Source: UBA11891 sp049890035
GTDB taxonomy: Bacteria > Bacteroidota > Bacteroidia > Flavobacteriales > Flavobacteriaceae
DNA: 64,000 nucleotides
Assembly (NCBI GenBank): GCA_049890035.1
Contig: JBMHCG010000050.1
Coordinates: 1-64,000 of the forward strand
Direction: 5' to 3'
Made by a program: the position numbers and the translations under genes. This document shows positions 62,444 through 64,000 of the stretch, piece after piece (positions within the stretch are counted from its first letter, which is position 1; every line of letters begins with the position of its first letter). The notes below the pieces were generated by a model, which searched no databases, had not been told where the DNA came from, and worked only from the letters and a program-made list of their open reading frames with translations.

Positions 62444-63409
62444 ATGGATCAAAAGCAAGACATACAACAAATTACCGTACAGGCACCCAGAGACCTGGGG
62501 GCCATCCGTTTGTCGTATCAAGTTTTTGGTCAAGACCTACATACACATCCTATAGTAATGGTCAATCATGCACTAACTGGTGATGCCAATGTCAGTGGAG
62601 ACAGCGGTTGGTGGAATCGGTTGGTAGGGCCCGGAAAAGCCATTGACACCAACCGCTTTGCTGTCGTGGCTTTTAACATTCCAGGCAACGGTGTTTTGGG
62701 ATCCGATTTGCACCAATACGAATCGTTCCATACAGGAGACATTGCCTTTTTGTTTGCACAGGGGTTGGACGTACTTGGAATCAACGATTTGTACGCACTG
62801 ATTGGTGGCTCAATTGGGGGGTGTATCGGTTGGGAATTTATGGCGCAATTTGGAAATAAGGTGGAACACTTTGTGCCCATCGCCACCGATTGGAAATCTA
62901 CCGATTGGCTGATTGCCAATTGCTATCTTCAAGAGCTGATTCTTAATCATTCCAAAGATCCAGTTTACGACGCCAGGGTACATGCCATGTTGTGCTATAG
63001 AACGCCAATCTCCTTTTCGCATCGTTTTGACCGGACGATCAATGAGGATGAAGGCTTGTATAATGTTGAAACCTGGCTCAGGCACCATGGAAATAAATTG
63101 AAAAATCGCTTTAGTTTACAGTCTTACTTGACCGTAAATCATTTACTGCGATCGGTAAACAGCGAGCGGGCGGGTCGCCCTTTGACTGAAATTTTTGCAC
63201 AATCACAAACTGCTTTTCATTTGGTCAGCGTGGACACAGATTTGTTTTTTACACCCGAACCCATTCGTGCCACCTATCAGCTTTTGAAAGAAAATAATAA
63301 CGATGTGTACCATCACGAGATTCAGTCCCTCTACGGACATGATGCTTTTTTGATCGAATATGATCAAATGGAAAAAATTTTGTCTCCCATTTTTAACAAA
63401 ACCAATTAG
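62444..63409 (+). CDS. metX: Homoserine O-acetyltransferase (alpha/beta hydrolase fold)
   Basis: 321 aa, short form. 'VMVNHALTGDANVSGD' and 'GWWNRLVGPGKAIDTNRF' are the MetX N-terminal part; nucleophile in 'ALIGGSIGGCIGWEF'; the catalytic His lies near 'SLYGHDAFLIEYDQ'. Activates homoserine for sulfhydrylation. Acyl specificity (acetyl or succinyl) is not settled by sequence alone. Confidence 0.9.
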   Translation: MDQKQDIQQITVQAPRDLGAIRLSYQVFGQDLHTHPIVMVNHALTGDANVSGDSGWWNRLVGPGKAIDTNRFAVVAFNIPGNGVLGSDLHQYESFHTGDIAFLFAQGLDVLGINDLYALIGGSIGGCIGWEFMAQFGNKVEHFVPIATDWKSTDWLIANCYLQELILNHSKDPVYDARVHAMLCYRTPISFSHRFDRTINEDEGLYNVETWLRHHGNKLKNRFSLQSYLTVNHLLRSVNSERAGRPLTEIFAQSQTAFHLVSVDTDLFFTPEPIRATYQLLKENNNDVYHHEIQSLYGHDAFLIEYDQMEKILSPIFNKTN

Positions 63410-63411
63410 TA

Positions 63412-63837
63412 ATGAAAGTAGCTTTAGAACGACTCAATGACGATTATTTATTTGAAGTAGTCAATCCCAACGGACATCGGGTATTGCTGGACAACAAATC
63501 CAAAACGGAAGGAAGTGTCAAAGGCATCAGCCCCATGGAATTGTTGTTGATGGGGCTTGCAGGTTGTAGCAGTATAGATGTAGTAGCCATTCTGAACAAA
63601 CAAAAAATCAATCCAACGTCTTTAAAGATGGAAGTCAGTGGTGCCCGACCCGAGGGGGCGGTTCCTGCCTTGTTCAACGCCATTACGGTCAAGGTGCTTT
63701 TAGAAGGTGACTTTGCTCCAGAAAAAGCATTGCGAGCGGTCGCCTTGTCCTTTGATAAATACTGTTCGGTGTCTAAAACTTTGGAGCATACAGCAAAGAT
63801 TGATTATGAAGTCTATTTAAACAGCGAAAAAATATGA
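63412..63837 (+). CDS. OsmC/Ohr family protein
   Basis: 141 aa, cytosolic. 'GISPMELLLMGLAGCSSIDV' has the first catalytic Cys; the second is in 'FDKYCSVSKTLEHTAKIDYE'. OsmC proteins reduce organic hydroperoxides with thiols. Placed between metX and metZ (two-base gap before it, ATGA overlap after it), it may protect sulfur chemistry or act on a thiol intermediate; that is inference. Confidence 0.9.
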   Translation: MKVALERLNDDYLFEVVNPNGHRVLLDNKSKTEGSVKGISPMELLLMGLAGCSSIDVVAILNKQKINPTSLKMEVSGARPEGAVPALFNAITVKVLLEGDFAPEKALRAVALSFDKYCSVSKTLEHTAKIDYEVYLNSEKI

Positions 63838-64000
63838 GCCAACAATTTGAAACGGTAGCGATTCGCGCTCAGTTAGAGCGGTCTCAGTTTATGGAGCATT
63901 CCACCCCGTTGTACATGACTTCAAGTTTTGTTTTTGAAGATGATGAAGACATGCGCGCCTCCTTTGCGGAAGAAAAGCAACGGAATATTTACAGCCGATT
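63834..64000 (+). CDS. metZ: O-succinyl/O-acetylhomoserine sulfhydrylase, N-terminal part
   Basis: 55 codons, running off the window end. 'FETVAIRAQLERSQFMEHST' followed by 'PLYMTSSFVFEDDEDMRASF' is the N-terminus of the Cys/Met-metabolism PLP enzymes. Position after metX suggests it makes homocysteine. ATG overlaps the osmC TGA. Confidence 0.85.
   Translation, partial: MSQQFETVAIRAQLERSQFMEHSTPLYMTSSFVFEDDEDMRASFAEEKQRNIYSR

Overview
The window reads as part of a Bacteroidota chromosome, most likely a marine Flavobacteriia member. Three things point there. The gene families are flavobacterial in type: a TonB-type energy transducer after exbB/exbD, SusD-free but lipoprotein-rich exported proteins, NhaD, a Na+-type membrane pyrophosphatase, and a Cas9 homologue with a Bacteroidota type II-C tail. 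The promoters I can see use the Bacteroidota -7 element TAnnTTTG, with a TTG near -33 (tRNA-Leu, metK riboswitch operon, gltB, pdhB, tRNA-Val). Shine-Dalgarno sites are poor.

Layout. 0-3.4 kb: the 3' end of an rRNA operon (5S), then small stress or lipid-binding-type proteins. 3.5-15.5 kb: gltBD, anmK, nhaD, an exbB-exbD-tonB-like-folC operon and tRNA-Val. 15.6-17.4 kb: an AT-rich islet bounded by a 34-bp direct repeat that begins at the tRNA-Val 3' end; it carries an FG-GAP lipoprotein gene whose start is knocked out of frame in an A10 tract. 17.4-24.2 kb: an XRE/membrane pair, a CdsZ-like coiled coil, Nif3, lpxK, lipA, an Nramp-like transporter translationally coupled to an ECF sigma factor. 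24.2-28.4 kb: the main find (below). 28.4-32.5 kb: DUF456, lipoprotein-ruvC-hemW, M20 peptidase, tRNA-Leu. 32.8-41.9 kb: mainly exported enzymes. 42-46 kb: an AT-rich accessory stretch with LemA/DUF3137 and unknown exported proteins. 46-64 kb: bestrophin-like protein, alkaline phosphatase, waaA, DegT aminotransferase, amidohydrolase, fabD-folA, thyA, pdhB, hppA, deoxynucleoside kinase, and a SAM-II riboswitch driving metK-metX-osmC-metZ.

The main find is an orphan, apparently nuclease-dead Cas9 at 24,881-28,294 (1,137 aa). The RuvC-I Asp is kept (D8). The RuvC-II Glu is Gln (Q564), the RuvC-III HH..D is YA..C (Y780, A781, C784), and the HNH D/E-H...N is replaced by V642-Y643 and a His. The bridge helix and C-terminal PAM-interacting region look well kept and the frame is open throughout. 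No cas1, cas2, csn2 or CRISPR array is visible. A tracrRNA-like gene lies antisense just upstream: an anti-repeat, a nexus-like hairpin, a second hairpin, and a C(UUCG)G terminator. One single repeat-like sequence just downstream of the gene matches the anti-repeat in 12 of 16 positions in the characteristic stem-bulge-stem layout. A LuxR-type HTH gene (possibly frameshifted) precedes it, with a 21-bp-phased direct-repeat array upstream. I read this as a candidate RNA-guided DNA-binding regulator rather than an immune nuclease; that reading is inference.

The other units mostly act in core metabolism: ammonium assimilation (gltBD), cell-wall recycling (anmK), ion homeostasis (nhaD, hppA), folate/thymidylate (folC, folA, thyA), lipid A (lpxK, waaA), fatty acids (fabD), lipoate (lipA) and methionine/SAM (riboswitch operon).
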